Source: Mycoplasmataceae bacterium
GTDB lineage: Bacteria; Bacillota_I; Bacilli_A; Mycoplasmatales; Hepatoplasmataceae
Direction of reading: 5' to 3'
DNA length: 7,160 nt
NCBI GenBank assembly: GCA_013214765.1
Contig: JABSQD010000024.1
Location: forward strand, 1-7,160
The notes beneath the pieces are model-generated. The model did not search any database, had not been told where the DNA came from, and saw nothing but the letters and a program-made list of their open reading frames with translations. Of this stretch, positions 6,502 through 7,160 are shown piece after piece; the stretch's first letter is position 1; every line of letters starts with the position of its first letter. The position numbers and the translations under genes are program-made.

Positions 6502-6810
6502 TTATTCTTCTATCACTCCTAATTTATCTAAAATTTTATTTAATTGATTAATATCTTCATAAGAAATTTCTATTTTATTTTTAGTTACTATAACTTTAAA
6601 TCCTATTTTATTCAAAAATAATTCCTCAACATATTTATAATCTTTATCAAAATTAATTAATTTATTTTTCAATATTTTTTCTACTTGAAGCACAGATAAA
6701 TTATTTATTATTATTTGATCTACTATTTTTTTTTGTCCGCTTTTCCTTTGATTCATTAACAATACACCATGAGAATAACTTATTTTCTCTTGTTTTACTA
6801 AATAAATTAA
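6502..6810 (-). pseudogene. parB remnant: end of the DNA-binding domain plus C-terminal dimerisation domain
   Basis: The frame is open from the codon after TAA 6813-6811 to TAA at 6502. It begins KISYSHGVLLMNQ, then KKIVDQIIINNLSVLQVEKI. This matches the ParB/Spo0J stretch KLS.GHARALL...ii...LSVR..E. The rest, with ELFLNKIGFKVIVTKNKIEI and YEDINQLNKILDKL, matches the short C-terminal dimer domain. The N-terminal CTP-binding and arginine-rich domains and most of the helix-turn-helix are absent, and GHAR has become SHGV. The only starts are TTG 6762 or ATG 6756, inside the domain and without a ribosome site. ParB normally binds parS near the origin and spreads to organise chromosome or plasmid segregation. 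This piece cannot do that, though it could make a dimerising fragment of about 85 residues. A decayed copy is the best reading. Confidence 0.7.
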
Positions 6811-6821
6811 TTAGTTTTTTT

Positions 6822-6974
6822 TTAATTTAAAAAAATTATAAGGTTATTCTGAATTTCTTTGCTTTTTTGTCCTAATTCATAAATACAAAAAACACAATAA
6901 GCTAATTCTCATTGTTTTAATTTATGATTCTTTATAACTTCATAAAGATTATTTATTTTTGAAGTATTATCCAT
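6822..6974 (-). CDS. Hypothetical 50-residue protein with a CVFC motif
   Basis: The ATG at 6974 is preceded by GGGAG at ideal spacing, and a promoter-like box with an inverted repeat lies about 90 bases upstream. The product is soluble-looking at first (INNLYEVIKNHKLKQ), with Trp22 as TGA. A hydrophobic Cys-x-x-Cys stretch follows (AYCVFC, Cys27 and Cys30), then QKSKEIQNNLIIFLN. It ends 12 bases before the ParB remnant and does not resemble a ParB N-terminus. It may be a real small gene or the 5' end of a gene whose remainder was deleted. No family is recognised. Confidence 0.5.
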
Positions 6975-7060
6975 TCTCACTCCCTAATTACAATAATTCG
7001 TGTATATTGTATTAACTAATGTAGTTTCTTTTTATAAAGTAAAGGGTTTGCCTTAATAAT

Positions 7061-7087
7061 ATTATACTTGTTTCCTTGTGGAAACAA
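7061..7087 (-). promoter_or_regulatory. Promoter overlapped by an operator-like inverted repeat
   Basis: In minus-strand sense TTGTTT (7087-7082), 15 bases and TATAAT (7066-7061) form a promoter-like pair reading toward the ORF at 6974. A perfect 8-base inverted repeat, TTGTTTCC (7068-7075) and GGAAACAA (7080-7087) with a 4-base centre, fills the space from the -35 to the -10. That is where a repressor site would lie. The short 15-base spacer is non-ideal. Alternatively the hairpin, followed on the plus strand by TATTTTAATTT, could be a weak terminator for a plus-strand transcript. The rest of 6975-7160 shows no gene. Confidence 0.45.
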
Positions 7088-7160
7088 TATTTTAATTTAT
7101 AACTGTATACCCTTATAAACAAAGGGCTTTATGCTATTTCAACATAAAAATTATATTAGG

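Noticed and set aside
7068..7087. Replication origin marked by DnaA boxes near the parB remnant
   Set aside because: Only single relaxed matches to the DnaA box are seen, not clustered, and no dnaA gene is visible.

Overview
Organism. The window is very AT-rich and uses UGA for tryptophan (genetic code 4): the long genes stay open only if TGA is read as Trp, and every stop I accept is TAA. This points to a mollicute. A ParB remnant, a GlpF-type channel and YugP- and ABC-2-type membrane proteins fit the Spiroplasma/Mesoplasma/Entomoplasma side better than the small hominis-type mycoplasmas, but that placement is inference.

Layout. All genes but one are on the minus strand. Left block, read right to left: glpF-like aquaglyceroporin (2003-1260), a membrane protein with a SAP/HeH-like N-terminus (1186-779), an 82-residue membrane protein (737-489) and a 60-residue small protein ending in a Cys-containing tail (388-206). 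A clear hairpin terminator follows (about 189-163), then the first codons of a gene that runs off the left edge (59-1). The only plus-strand gene (2174-2911) looks like a YugP-type zinc metallopeptidase relative that has lost its metal ligands. Right block, read right to left: a small 50-residue ORF (6974-6822), a decayed parB 3' part (about 6810-6502), a 57-residue paralogue of the first small protein (6409-6236), an ABC ATPase (6174-5416) and two tandem paralogous ABC-2-like permeases (5410-4271 and 4271-2991). The last three form a tightly packed operon. No stretch over 300 bases lacks a gene. No tRNA, rRNA, CRISPR array or insertion sequence was seen.

How the parts may work together. The ATPase and two unlike permeases make a complete heterodimeric exporter-type transporter with no substrate-binding protein. 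Just upstream lies a small protein whose first 49 residues, ending in Gly-Gly, are about 80% identical to those of the second small protein near the left edge. After the Gly-Gly the two tails are unrelated, and only one contains cysteines (CxxxC). A conserved leader-like half with a variable tail, next to an exporter, is the best candidate here for an undescribed secreted-peptide system. The alternative is that both are small folded cytosolic proteins with drifting tails and no link to the transporter. No C39 peptidase, modification enzyme or immunity gene is visible.
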